Part shown: positions 15,133 through 22,502 of the stretch, one piece after another
Numbering within the stretch: the first letter of the stretch is position 1
Layout: every line of letters begins with the position of its first letter
Origin: an uncultured Clostridia bacterium
GTDB lineage: Bacteria; Bacillota; Clostridia; Oscillospirales; CAG-272
Assembly: GCA_937892405.1 (NCBI GenBank)
Contig: CALAFS010000283.1
Coordinates: 1 to 22,835, forward strand
Length of the DNA: 22,835 nt
Direction of reading: 5' to 3'
The notes under the pieces: model-generated
The model's input: the letters and a program-made list of their open reading frames with translations, nothing else
The model's database searches: none
Told to the model about the DNA's origin: nothing
Position numbers and translations under genes: made by a program

Positions 15133-16958
15133 GATTTTTTCTCCTTATGAAAATAATTATATACATTTTCTGCGTCTTTTTCGGAAATTCCTTTGATTTT
15201 GGCAAGCTCTTTTGCCGAACTTGTCTTGACCTTTGCAAGCGGCATTTCCGAGAGCAGGAGCTTCGCCTTTGCGGGGCCGATCCCCTCGATCTTCTCAAGG
15301 GTGGAGTGCGTCAGCGTACGGCGCTTTGCCGCGCCCGCCGCTCCGACGGCGAAGCGGTGCACCTCTTCCTGAATCTTGAAGATCAGGGCATAGACGGGCA
15401 TTTCGGTTGCGATGGAGATCTCGCGCTCCCCGTCGGTCAGAGCGCGCGTTTTATGAAAGTCGTCCTTCACCATGCCATAGGTCGGGATCTCGAGGTTCAT
15501 CGACGCGAGCACCTCGCGCACGACCCCGACATGCGTGGCGCCGCCGTCGATCAGCAGGACATCGGGCGCCTCGCCGAGGGAGGGGGAGCCGTCCCCGATG
15601 TGCGAAAGACGGCGGGAGAGCGCCTCCCGCATGGAGCCGTAGTCGTCCGCTCCGTCGGTCGTCTTGATGTGGAAAAGGCGGTAGTCGCTCTTTTTCAGCC
15701 GTCCGTTTTCATATACCACCATGGAGGCGGTGATGGCTTCGTTTCCGTAGTTGGAAATATCGTATGCCTCCATGCGACGGGGCAGCTCGGAGAGTCCGAG
15801 CAGAGTCGCGAGGCGGGCAAGGCTCTTGTCCTCTCTCTCTCCTTCGAGGCGGTACTGTCTCGCCGCCTCCGCCGCGTTCTCAGCGGCAAGCTCGCACAGA
15901 CGCTTTCCGTCTCCGCGCTCGGGCGTGCGCACGGTAACGCGGTGCTCCGCGAGCAGGCAGAGATATTCCGAGAGCAGGGAGAGCGCGTCCTCCGAGAGAG
16001 GGAAGGCGAGCAGAACCTCCTTCGGAATCCGTCCCGTCGTCTCGTAGTGCGAGGCGATCAGAGAGACGGTGCCGTCCTCTTCGGTGAGGGCGTCCGGGGA
16101 GAGAATGAATTCGTTTTTGTTGATGAGGGCACCGCCGCGCACCGAGAGCAGGGAGAGCACACTCTCCGTCTCGGAGAGGTAAAGACCGAATACATCGCGG
16201 TCGAAGTGCTCGTCAGAGACGACCTTCTGCTTTTCGCGGAGAAGCTCCAGCGCGCGCAGACTGTCGCGCAGGGTGGCGGCGCGCTCGTATTCCTCCGCTT
16301 CGGCGGCGCGGTACATGTCTTCTTCAATGGTCTTCGCCGTGTCGCGGATATTGCCGTCGAGGACAGATTCCGCCCGACGGACGAGGTCGCGGTATTCTGC
16401 GGCACTCACCTTGCCGGTGCAGGGGGCGACGCACCTGCCCATGTCGCGCAGAAGGCAGGGACGATCCCGCCCGATGTCGCGGGGAAAAGAGCGCTTGCAT
16501 ACCGCGAGGGTGAAGATTTTCGACACCGTCTCGAGAGCGGCGTGCGCTCCCGCCGACCCCTGATAGGGACCGTAGTAGCGCGCCCTGTCGCTTTTGCGCT
16601 CGCGGGTGACGAAGAGCTTCGGATATTCTTCGTTTGTTACTTTGATATAAGGATAGGACTTTGCGTCCTTGAGTTTGATATTGTATTTCGGGGTGTGCTT
16701 TTTGATTAAGACATTCTCAAGGGTCAGCGCCTCGATCTCGGTGTGGCAGAGAATGTAGTCGAAGTCCGCGACGAGCGAGACCATGCGGTCGGTCTTCGGT
16801 GTGTGGTGATTGCCCGTGAAGTAGGAGGTCACGCGGTTTTTGAGTTTTTTCGACTTGCCGACATAGATGATGGTACCCTCCCGGTTCTTCATCAGGTAGA
16901 CACCGGGCGTCTCGGGCAGGGAATTGGCTTTGTCGCGCAGGCGTTCAAGCGTCGTCAT
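15129..16958 (-). CDS. uvrC: UvrABC excision nuclease subunit C
   Basis: The protein has 609 aa from ATG 16958, which has AAAGGAG 5 bases upstream. A GTG six codons earlier is rejected because that stretch includes the ribosome site. Domains are GIY-YIG nuclease (GVY 19-21, YVG 32-34), a cysteine-bearing linker (CLLRDMGRCVAPC), a UVR UvrB-contact motif (about 200-235), an RNase-H-like 5' nuclease (DISNYG, LLIDGG, AVGAAGAAKRR) and C-terminal tandem HhH motifs (LEKIEGIGPAKAKLLL, KIKGISEKDAENVYNYF). It makes the 3' and 5' incisions in nucleotide excision repair. It lies downstream of HPr, separated by a large stem-loop, and is coupled to rsmD-coaD through an ATGA overlap. Confidence 0.98.
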   Translation of the reverse strand: MTTLERLRDKANSLPETPGVYLMKNREGTIIYVGKSKKLKNRVTSYFTGNHHTPKTDRMVSLVADFDYILCHTEIEALTLENVLIKKHTPKYNIKLKDAKSYPYIKVTNEEYPKLFVTRERKSDRARYYGPYQGSAGAHAALETVSKIFTLAVCKRSFPRDIGRDRPCLLRDMGRCVAPCTGKVSAAEYRDLVRRAESVLDGNIRDTAKTIEEDMYRAAEAEEYERAATLRDSLRALELLREKQKVVSDEHFDRDVFGLYLSETESVLSLLSVRGGALINKNEFILSPDALTEEDGTVSLIASHYETTGRIPKEVLLAFPLSEDALSLLSEYLCLLAEHRVTVRTPERGDGKRLCELAAENAAEAARQYRLEGEREDKSLARLATLLGLSELPRRMEAYDISNYGNEAITASMVVYENGRLKKSDYRLFHIKTTDGADDYGSMREALSRRLSHIGDGSPSLGEAPDVLLIDGGATHVGVVREVLASMNLEIPTYGMVKDDFHKTRALTDGEREISIATEMPVYALIFKIQEEVHRFAVGAAGAAKRRTLTHSTLEKIEGIGPAKAKLLLSEMPLAKVKTSSAKELAKIKGISEKDAENVYNYFHKEKKS

Positions 16959-16987
16959 GGCGGCTCCTTTCTTCACGAAATTCAGAG

Positions 16988-17049
16988 AAACGGGGCGTCA
17001 CTCTCCGAAAAACGCGAAAATCGCGCTCCTCATGAGTGACGCCCCGTTT
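16988..17049 (-). terminator. 16-bp stem-loop with a nested hairpin between HPr and uvrC
   Basis: AAACGGGGCGTCACTC (16988-17003) and GAGTGACGCCCCGTTT (17034-17049) are perfect complements enclosing a 30-base loop. Inside the loop CGCGA and TCGCG form a small hairpin, followed on the minus strand by TTTTT, a terminator in miniature. After the large stem the minus strand reads TTTCTCTG, only a weak T tract. It probably limits read-through from HPr into uvrC. Confidence 0.6.
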
Positions 17050-17072
17050 CCGTATGTGACACCGGTCGGGGG

Positions 17073-17339
17073 TCACATGTCGGCAAAACCGCCGTCGATC
17101 AGTGTGGCAAGCCCGTTTACGGCTTCCGCCTCATCGGGTCCGTCCGCAATCAGGGTGACAGCCGTCCCCTTCACGATGCCGAGCGAGAGAACGCCGAGCA
17201 AACTTTTGGCATTGACGCGGCAATCTTCCTTTTCCACCCAGATCGAGCTCTTGTAGGAGTTCGCCTTCTGCACAAAGAAGGTGGCAGGTCTTGCATGCAG
17301 CCCTACGCTGTTCTGAATGCTCACATTGCGAGAGATCAT
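17073..17339 (-). CDS. HPr-family phosphocarrier protein
   Basis: The protein has 88 aa, the full HPr length. His15 in GLHARPAT is the site phosphorylated by Enzyme I in the sugar phosphotransferase system. Ser46 in VNAKSLLGVLSLG is the site used by HPr kinase in Firmicutes, so it can in principle act both in sugar uptake and, with CcpA, in carbon catabolite control. A Crh-like regulator is less likely, since Crh lacks His15. AGGAG lies 8 bases before the ATG, and a promoter is at 17373-17401. No PTS enzyme gene is nearby. It may share a leaky transcript with uvrC. Confidence 0.95.
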   Translation of the reverse strand: MISRNVSIQNSVGLHARPATFFVQKANSYKSSIWVEKEDCRVNAKSLLGVLSLGIVKGTAVTLIADGPDEAEAVNGLATLIDGGFADM

Positions 17340-17372
17340 AGTTTTCGCTCCTTAGCCGTTTTCAATACACTC

Positions 17373-17401
17373 AGTATATCAAATTGTGAAAAAAAAATCA
17401 A
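17373..17401 (-). promoter_or_regulatory. HPr promoter
   Basis: On the minus strand the -35 is TTGATT (17396-17401), the spacer is 17 bp and mostly A/T, and the -10 is TATACT (17373-17378). The leader is about 27 bases. Confidence 0.75.
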
Positions 17402-17578
17402 TACTTTTTTTGAAAAAAACGAAAAAAGCCGCGATTTATCAAAAAGAAAGGGTGCTTTCCTTTTCTTTTTGGTGAAAAAAACGGGAGGCACGCCCCACAT
17501 TTTCGCTCCGTTTGCATGCCGCCCCGCTTTTTTCTCCTGTCGGACGCTCTCTTCTTTTGCGGAAATTTTATAAAAGTC
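17402..17578. other. AT-rich divergent spacer with an imperfect inverted repeat
   Basis: The 313-base gap between the divergent HPr and CapA-like genes holds their two promoters. Between these lies an imperfect repeat, CAAAAAGAAAGG against CCTTTTCTTTTTG (17440-17471, one bulge). No gene is seen. Confidence 0.45.
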
Positions 17579-17607
17579 TTGCGTTTTCCGAAGGAAAATG
17601 CTATACT
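17579..17607 (+). promoter_or_regulatory. Promoter of the CapA-like gene
   Basis: The -35 is TTGCGT (17579-17584), the spacer 17 bp and the -10 TATACT (17602-17607), with an extended TGC just upstream. Confidence 0.75.
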
Positions 17608-17652
17608 GGGAAGCGAGCGAACCTCAACGACATAAAAAGGAGACCTTCCGAA

Positions 17653-18828
17653 ATGAAACTGTTGTTTGCCGGGGATTTTGCCCCCGATGCCGCGAGCGGA
17701 AAGCTGACGCCAAAGACGGCACGAAAATGCCTTGCCGCGCTTTCTCCCGTCCTGAAAAGAGCGGATTTCCGTATTCTCAACCTTGAGAGTGTTCTGATCC
17801 CCGACGGCGTCGGTGAGAAGATCCCGAAGAGCGGCCCCAATCTGCGCGGCGTGCCGGAGGATATTTCCTTTCTTCTGGAAGGCGGCTTTGATGTCGCCGC
17901 CCTCGCAAACAACCATTTCGGAGATTTCGGGGACGAGGGCGTGCGTGCGACCCTCTCTCTTCTGAAGAAACATCAGATTCTCACCGTCGGCGGCGGGGAG
18001 AATATCGAAGAGGCGTACCGCGCCGTGAGACTTGCGGCGGACGGACTGCGTGTCAGCCTGCTTTCCGTGTGTGAAAACGAGTTCGGGATTGCGGGAAAGG
18101 AGAAGCCCGGCGCCGCCGGCTTCGACCTCGCGAGACTTGCCGGGAGAATCGGGGAGGAAAAGAAGGTTTCCGATGCCGTCATCGTCTTCTTCCACGGCGG
18201 CAACGAGCAGAATCCGCTGCCCGCACCGGCGACGGTGGATCGCTATCGGATCCTCACGGAGCTCGGCGCTGACGCCGTGATCGCGGGACATACGCATTGC
18301 ATACAGGGGTATGAAATCTACAAATGTAAACCTATTGTTTACAGTATGGGCAATTTCTATTTTCCACATCGAAAGGGCACGATGAGAAAACCGTGGTACT
18401 ACGGCTATATGTGTGAGCTGGAAATCACGAAAGACGGCATTGTGCCGACCCTGCACCCTTACCGCTTTTCGGAAAAGGGAGAGGAGATCCGCCTGTTCTC
18501 GGGAGAGGAACGGGAGACTCTGCTCCGGTACATCGACACGCTCTCGGCACCCATCGGGGACAGAGAGCTTCTGACAAAGTATTTTGAAGGGTGGTGCACG
18601 ACGAGCGGCGTAGCCTATGCGGACGGGGTGCGCTACGATCATGACTATGAGCGCGGAGATCTTTCTTTCGACGATCTTTGCCGTCTCGCCCCGACGAAGA
18701 ATCTTTTCGGCTGCGAGTCGCACGCTTATCTCCTCCGCACCCTTCTTTCTCTTGAGATGGAGAACCGTTTTGAAGAAGCGGTGCCGTACAGAGAGAAGCT
18801 CGCGGCACTGGAAGAAATTCCGATATAA
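17653..18828 (+). CDS. CapA/PgsA-family metallophosphatase-like protein
   Basis: The protein has 391 aa from ATG 17653, preceded by AAAGGAG 10 bases upstream. The earlier open frame includes the promoter and is rejected. The metallophosphoesterase-type set typical of PGA_cap proteins is complete: GD at 7-8, NLE at 43-45, NNH at 86-88, HGGNE from His181, GHTH at 212-215 followed by QGYEIY, and YSMGNFYF. CapA/PgsA proteins take part in poly-gamma-glutamate capsule synthesis and are normally membrane-anchored. This one starts directly with the first beta strand and has neither signal peptide nor membrane segment. No capB or capC gene is nearby, so a capsule role is not supported. It is a single-gene unit. 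Confidence 0.9.
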   Translation: MKLLFAGDFAPDAASGKLTPKTARKCLAALSPVLKRADFRILNLESVLIPDGVGEKIPKSGPNLRGVPEDISFLLEGGFDVAALANNHFGDFGDEGVRATLSLLKKHQILTVGGGENIEEAYRAVRLAADGLRVSLLSVCENEFGIAGKEKPGAAGFDLARLAGRIGEEKKVSDAVIVFFHGGNEQNPLPAPATVDRYRILTELGADAVIAGHTHCIQGYEIYKCKPIVYSMGNFYFPHRKGTMRKPWYYGYMCELEITKDGIVPTLHPYRFSEKGEEIRLFSGEERETLLRYIDTLSAPIGDRELLTKYFEGWCTTSGVAYADGVRYDHDYERGDLSFDDLCRLAPTKNLFGCESHAYLLRTLLSLEMENRFEEAVPYREKLAALEEIPI

Positions 18829-18835
18829 GAATAAG

Positions 18836-18867
18836 GCGGGTGCCCTTCGGGACACCCGCGCGTTTTT
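18836..18867 (+). terminator. Terminator after the CapA-like gene
   Basis: GCGGGTGCCC pairs with GGGACACCCGC (one bulged A, three-base loop TTC), followed by TTTTT. It begins 7 bases after the stop codon. Confidence 0.9.
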
Positions 18868-18885
18868 ACATACATCACAAGATAA

Positions 18886-18929
18886 GAAAAGACAGGGCAG
18901 CAGGGAAATTTTTCTCTGCCGCCCTGTCT
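18886..18929 (-). terminator. Terminator of the rimM-trmD-membrane protein group
   Basis: AGACAGGGC, one mismatch, then GCAG pair with CTGC and GCCCTGTCT on the minus strand, followed by TTTTCTT. It begins 37 bases after the stop of the membrane protein gene and faces the CapA terminator. Confidence 0.85.
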
Positions 18930-18966
18930 ATTATACAAACGATTATTTGCAAATTTGCTGTTTTTC

Positions 18967-20835
18967 TCAATTTCTGTTATCCGAGATCAGAATGTCGGCG
19001 ACCGATGCGTCGGCACTGCGATCGTCTCCGTAGTAGATCAGCCGCTCATCTCTGTCCTTTTTCGCAAGGCGGAGCGTCGCCGACCCGATGCCGAAGAGGA
19101 CGAAGAAGAGGTAAAACATCGCGGGACTTGCGAAGATGTCCTCTGTCATGCCGTAGACAAGGAGCGCGAAGAGGGCTACCGTGACCGCGGCCGCATGTGT
19201 CCCGACCGAGGCGGAGGTGAGATAGCGGGCATAGGAAGAGAGATGACGCGCCCGTACGAAGAGGAGCAGGACGAAGAAGAGGAGGGCGAACAGCCCCGCC
19301 TCACACCCGATCTCAAGGAAGAGGTTGACCGTGTCGGCACCGATCGTGTCGGGGAGATACCCCGAGAGCGCGGCGCGGAAGGCGTCCGCACCGACGCCCG
19401 CTCCGGTGAAGAGGCGGTCGCGGAACATGGTGAGCGCACCTTTCAGCCGGGCGACGGTCTCCGCCGCTCCTTCGGTACCCGAGGCGAGGACAGAGAGACA
19501 CCATGTGCGCGCCTCTCGCGGCAGAAGAAAGATAACATAGGGAAGCAGGGTTAAAAGGGTAAGCAGAAGCCCGGGGTGCCGTCTCACCGCTTTCAGTACC
19601 GCATAGGCGAAGAGGGAGAAGCCGAGGGCAAACCACGCGGCGTGCGCCCCCGTGAGAACGAGCGCCGCCGTCTGCAACAGGACGAGAAACGCGCAGGAGA
19701 AGCGCAGAGCGCGGGAGCGCTGACGGTCGAGTGCACGGGAGACGGTCAGGATAATCACGGCGAGCAGATAGACGGCGAAGGTATCGGGGACATCGAAGGT
19801 TCCCGTGACATGTCCGCCGACCAGTCCCGAGATCTCCCGTCCGAACCAGAAGTAGGATTCTTTCCCCGCGACGAACTGGAAGATCGCGAAGAGGGAGATG
19901 GGCACCGACGCGTAGATCAGTGCGTGGAAAATTCCGTCGACGAGCCGTCGGTTGGAGATCAGGTTGCCGGCGAAGGTATAGCCGAACAGAAGAAGAATCA
20001 GATATGCCGCGACTTTGAGGCTTGCCATACCCGCGACTGCCCCGCCGATCAGGAGGGTGAGTGCAAAGAGGAGGAGCACGGCGTCATATTGCTCGAGATA
20101 GAATACGCGGTTGCCGCGCACGACCTTGCGGGCAAAGGAGAGAAGACCGCAGAGCACAAGCGCCGCGAGGGTTGCCGACGGGTGCGGGAAGATCATCGGC
20201 ATATAAGGGAGCAGGATCAGGGTTGTGAAAAAGGGAAACTCCGGCGCCGAGAGAGACAGGAAGAAAAAGAGAATCGCCGGGGGGAGAAAGAGCGCAAGGG
20301 GCATCGAGACAAAGAAACCGAAGAGCGCCACCCCCGCGCCGAACAGTGCGGACACCGCGCCGGGAAGAGAATCGACGGCTTCCGCCGGGTGCATACGGCG
20401 CAGGCAGAAGAATTCAAAGAAGAGCGTATCGGTGAGCGGTATCTGCTGAAGGACAAGACAGAGCGGACGCCCCGAGAGAAGGAGCGGGATCGAAAGGAGG
20501 GAGGCGACCGCTCCGATGATGAGAGGCAGAAAGATATCGGCGCCGTCCGTCGAATAGTACTTCGAGAAGTGCAGAAGCAGTGTCAGAAGCCCGAAAGCAA
20601 GCAGGTAAAACCCGACCGAACGGCATGAAATGTAAACAATAGATCGCAAAAATCCATCAAATGCCCGGTATGCACGGGTATTTTTGAAGGAATGGCGCCG
20701 CCTGAGAGAGGACAGACCGCTGATCTTCTTTGCGTAAAAATTCCGACCGAGAAGATGCGCTGTCCGCGCGTCGGACAGGGAGGATTCTCCCCGCTCATAG
20801 CCGGAAATCAATTTTTTCAAAGGGGTGAGCTTCAT
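18967..20835 (-). CDS. O-antigen ligase/polymerase-like polytopic membrane protein
   Basis: The protein has 622 aa from ATG 20835, chosen because AAAGGAGG lies 6 bases upstream; a GTG 12 codons earlier would include that site. About 75 cytoplasmic, Arg/Lys-rich residues are followed by roughly a dozen hydrophobic segments. The region LFTGAGVGADAFRAAL, then TVNLFLEIGCEAGLFALLFF, resembles the Wzy_C signature of WaaL ligases and Wzy polymerases (GVG..., N..L...E.G). Such proteins polymerise or transfer lipid-linked glycans at the outer face of the membrane. The ligand is unknown. It lies 37 bases after trmD and shares its strand and probably its transcript; the glycosyltransferase at the right edge may belong to the same pathway. 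Confidence 0.8.
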   Translation of the reverse strand: MKLTPLKKLISGYERGESSLSDARTAHLLGRNFYAKKISGLSSLRRRHSFKNTRAYRAFDGFLRSIVYISCRSVGFYLLAFGLLTLLLHFSKYYSTDGADIFLPLIIGAVASLLSIPLLLSGRPLCLVLQQIPLTDTLFFEFFCLRRMHPAEAVDSLPGAVSALFGAGVALFGFFVSMPLALFLPPAILFFFLSLSAPEFPFFTTLILLPYMPMIFPHPSATLAALVLCGLLSFARKVVRGNRVFYLEQYDAVLLLFALTLLIGGAVAGMASLKVAAYLILLLFGYTFAGNLISNRRLVDGIFHALIYASVPISLFAIFQFVAGKESYFWFGREISGLVGGHVTGTFDVPDTFAVYLLAVIILTVSRALDRQRSRALRFSCAFLVLLQTAALVLTGAHAAWFALGFSLFAYAVLKAVRRHPGLLLTLLTLLPYVIFLLPREARTWCLSVLASGTEGAAETVARLKGALTMFRDRLFTGAGVGADAFRAALSGYLPDTIGADTVNLFLEIGCEAGLFALLFFVLLLFVRARHLSSYARYLTSASVGTHAAAVTVALFALLVYGMTEDIFASPAMFYLFFVLFGIGSATLRLAKKDRDERLIYYGDDRSADASVADILISDNRN

Positions 20836-20872
20836 GCGCCGCCTCCTTTCTTTTTTGTTTTGCGAAAGCACG

Positions 20873-21685
20873 TCACGCGTCGGGAGTTTTCTCTTCTCGC
20901 GTGTCTTTTTCGCTTTCGTTCGTATTTTCGCTTTTTTCTTTTACAGCGTGCTTTTTCTTCCGCTTTTCCTTCGGGCGCAGTGCCTCTTCGTATTCCGGGT
21001 GCAGGGCGAGGAGCTCGGGGCGTCTTTCTCTTGTGATCCGCACTGCCTCTTCGAGATGGTAGCGGTCGATCTTTTTATGGTCGCCCGAGAGAAGCACTTC
21101 GGGGACCTCCCGCCCGCGGAAGACGCGGGGCTTTGTATATTGCGGATATTCGAGAATGCCCGACGCGATGGACTCACCTTCGTAACATTCGCTCGAGGAG
21201 AGCACGCCGTCGATCAGGCGGGAGACTGCGTCGATCACGATACAGGCAGGGATCTCTCCCCCGGTCACGACATAGTCGCCGATCGAGATTTCTTCGTCTA
21301 CGATCTCGTCGAGGATCCGCTGATCGACCCCTTCGTAATGCCCGGCGAGAAAGATCAGATCGTCGTAAAGGGACAGCTCTTTTGCCACCGCGTGGTCAAA
21401 GCGTCTGCCCTTCGGTGACATGTAGATGACCCGCTTTTTATGTTCCGGCGGGATTTCGGCGCACACTGCCGAAAAGCAGTCGGCGATCGGCTGGCATGCC
21501 ATAATCATGCCGACTCCACCGCCGAAGGGCGTGTCGTCGACTTTGCGGTGTTTGTCCGAGGAGTAGTCGCGGATATTGTAAGTGCGCACCCCGATGATGC
21601 CCGCCGTCTGCGCTCTGCCGAGAATGCTCGCGTCGAGGACGGCGCGCACCGTCTCGGGAAAGAGGGTCATGACATGATAGGTCAT
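20873..21685 (-). CDS. trmD: tRNA (guanine37-N1)-methyltransferase
   Basis: The protein has 270 aa of the SPOUT family with the deep trefoil knot. Markers are TLFPETVRAVLDASILGRA, RKVDDTPFGGGVGM, GHYEGVDQR, SIGDYVVTGGE and PQYTKPRVFRG. It methylates G37 next to the anticodon and so prevents +1 frameshifting. The last 35 or so residues form a Lys/Glu-rich tail beyond the usual end of the family. The start codon overlaps the rimM stop as ATGA. The ribosome site is weak, which suggests translational coupling to rimM. Confidence 0.98.
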   Translation of the reverse strand: MTYHVMTLFPETVRAVLDASILGRAQTAGIIGVRTYNIRDYSSDKHRKVDDTPFGGGVGMIMACQPIADCFSAVCAEIPPEHKKRVIYMSPKGRRFDHAVAKELSLYDDLIFLAGHYEGVDQRILDEIVDEEISIGDYVVTGGEIPACIVIDAVSRLIDGVLSSSECYEGESIASGILEYPQYTKPRVFRGREVPEVLLSGDHKKIDRYHLEEAVRITRERRPELLALHPEYEEALRPKEKRKKKHAVKEKSENTNESEKDTREEKTPDA

Positions 21686-22200
21686 TCTTCGTCAAAGAAC
21701 CCGGGAATCGGGCGGATAAAGACGCCGCGCTCGGGGTCGACCTCCTTGATGAATTCTTTTACGCCGGGGAGCAGGACATCGCCGCGCTCTGTGCGTACGG
21801 TGTACATCTTTCCCTGCGGGACATCGGTGATGTCCGCCACGGTGCCGTAGCGGCGCCCCGTGTCGATGTCGATGACGGGCAGACCGAAGAGATCGGCGAT
21901 AAAGTATGCACCCTTCGGAAGAGGAATGTCCTCTCTCGCAAGATAGAGCATCGTATTCTTCATCGCGACGGCGTCCTCGCGGGTGTCACACCCTGCGATG
22001 CCGAGAAGTACCGCGTCCCCGCCTGCAAGAGAGGCGGAGCGCACGGCGCGTTCTTCATACCTGCCGTCGGGAAGACGGAGAAAAACGCGTCGGCGGTCGG
22101 CGAGTACCTTCGGCGAGTCGCAATAAGCGATGACTTTGAGAATTCCGCGCACGCCGTGTGCCGATACCACGGTGCCGCCTTCAAGATATTCCTGTTTCAT
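21682..22200 (-). CDS. rimM: Ribosome maturation factor RimM
   Basis: The protein has 172 aa with an N-terminal RimM barrel (GGTVVSAHGVRGILKV; LPDGRYEE) and a C-terminal PRC-like barrel (DLFGLPVID, YGTVADI, GDVLLPGVKEFIKEVD). It helps 30S maturation by binding S19 and the 16S head. The start is ATG 22200. A TTG at 22236 is in frame but lies in the -35 box. No AGGAG precedes the ATG, and the predicted transcription start falls at or within a base or two of it (see findings). In many Firmicutes rimM follows rpsP; no rpsP is present here. Confidence 0.95.
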   Translation of the reverse strand: MKQEYLEGGTVVSAHGVRGILKVIAYCDSPKVLADRRRVFLRLPDGRYEERAVRSASLAGGDAVLLGIAGCDTREDAVAMKNTMLYLAREDIPLPKGAYFIADLFGLPVIDIDTGRRYGTVADITDVPQGKMYTVRTERGDVLLPGVKEFIKEVDPERGVFIRPIPGFFDEE

Positions 22201-22207
22201 GCCTTTT

Positions 22208-22236
22208 ATTTTATCATACCCGCGCGCGATTGTCAA
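22208..22236 (-). promoter_or_regulatory. rimM promoter, apparently giving a leaderless mRNA
   Basis: On the minus strand TTGACA (22231-22236), a 17-bp spacer and TAAAAT (22208-22213), with an extended TG just before it. Only seven bases separate the -10 from the ATG. An alternative TATGAT (22213-22218) has a 12-bp spacer and is less likely. Confidence 0.7.
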
Positions 22237-22502
22237 GAGGGAAGAAAAACGGCAGGTGAAGAGAAAAAATCCGAAAAATCGGCAGAAAACGGGTATAAAT
22301 CAAATAATGAGACGAGAAAACGGCAGAAATTCAGGGAAGAAAACGAAAAAGACCGCAGGGGGAAGAGAAATGCCGGTACCGACACACTTTTTCCTTGCGC
22401 GGCAGCTTGCGCGCAGTCTGCGTGAGCGGTATCGAAAGACTGCACTTTTTCACAAATTCAAAGAGAAAACTGCCAAAAATATAAGAAAACAAAGATTTTT
22501 TC
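22237..22502. other. Purine-rich non-coding stretch with a reiterated motif
   Basis: About 266 bases, strongly purine-rich on the plus strand in its left half, contain three near-copies of AAAACGGCAG (about 22245-22255, 22276-22285 and 22317-22326). A direct repeat TTGCGCG occurs at about 22395-22412. No gene and no strong terminator are seen for the upstream glycosyltransferase. Confidence 0.4.

Noticed and set aside
15147..16709. Plus-strand frame of 520 codons
   Set aside because: It is antisense to uvrC, whose domains are unmistakable.
16959..16976. GTG start for uvrC at 16976
   Set aside because: The six codons it adds contain the AAAGGAG ribosome site of the ATG at 16958.
17398..18855. 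Minus-strand frame of 485 codons
   Set aside because: It is antisense to the CapA-like gene and extends through promoter and terminator regions of neighbouring genes.
19576..20628. Plus-strand frame of 350 codons, rich in charged residues
   Set aside because: The Arg/Glu/Gln/Lys-rich composition is the expected antisense of Leu/Phe/Ser-rich membrane segments in the Wzy/WaaL-like gene.
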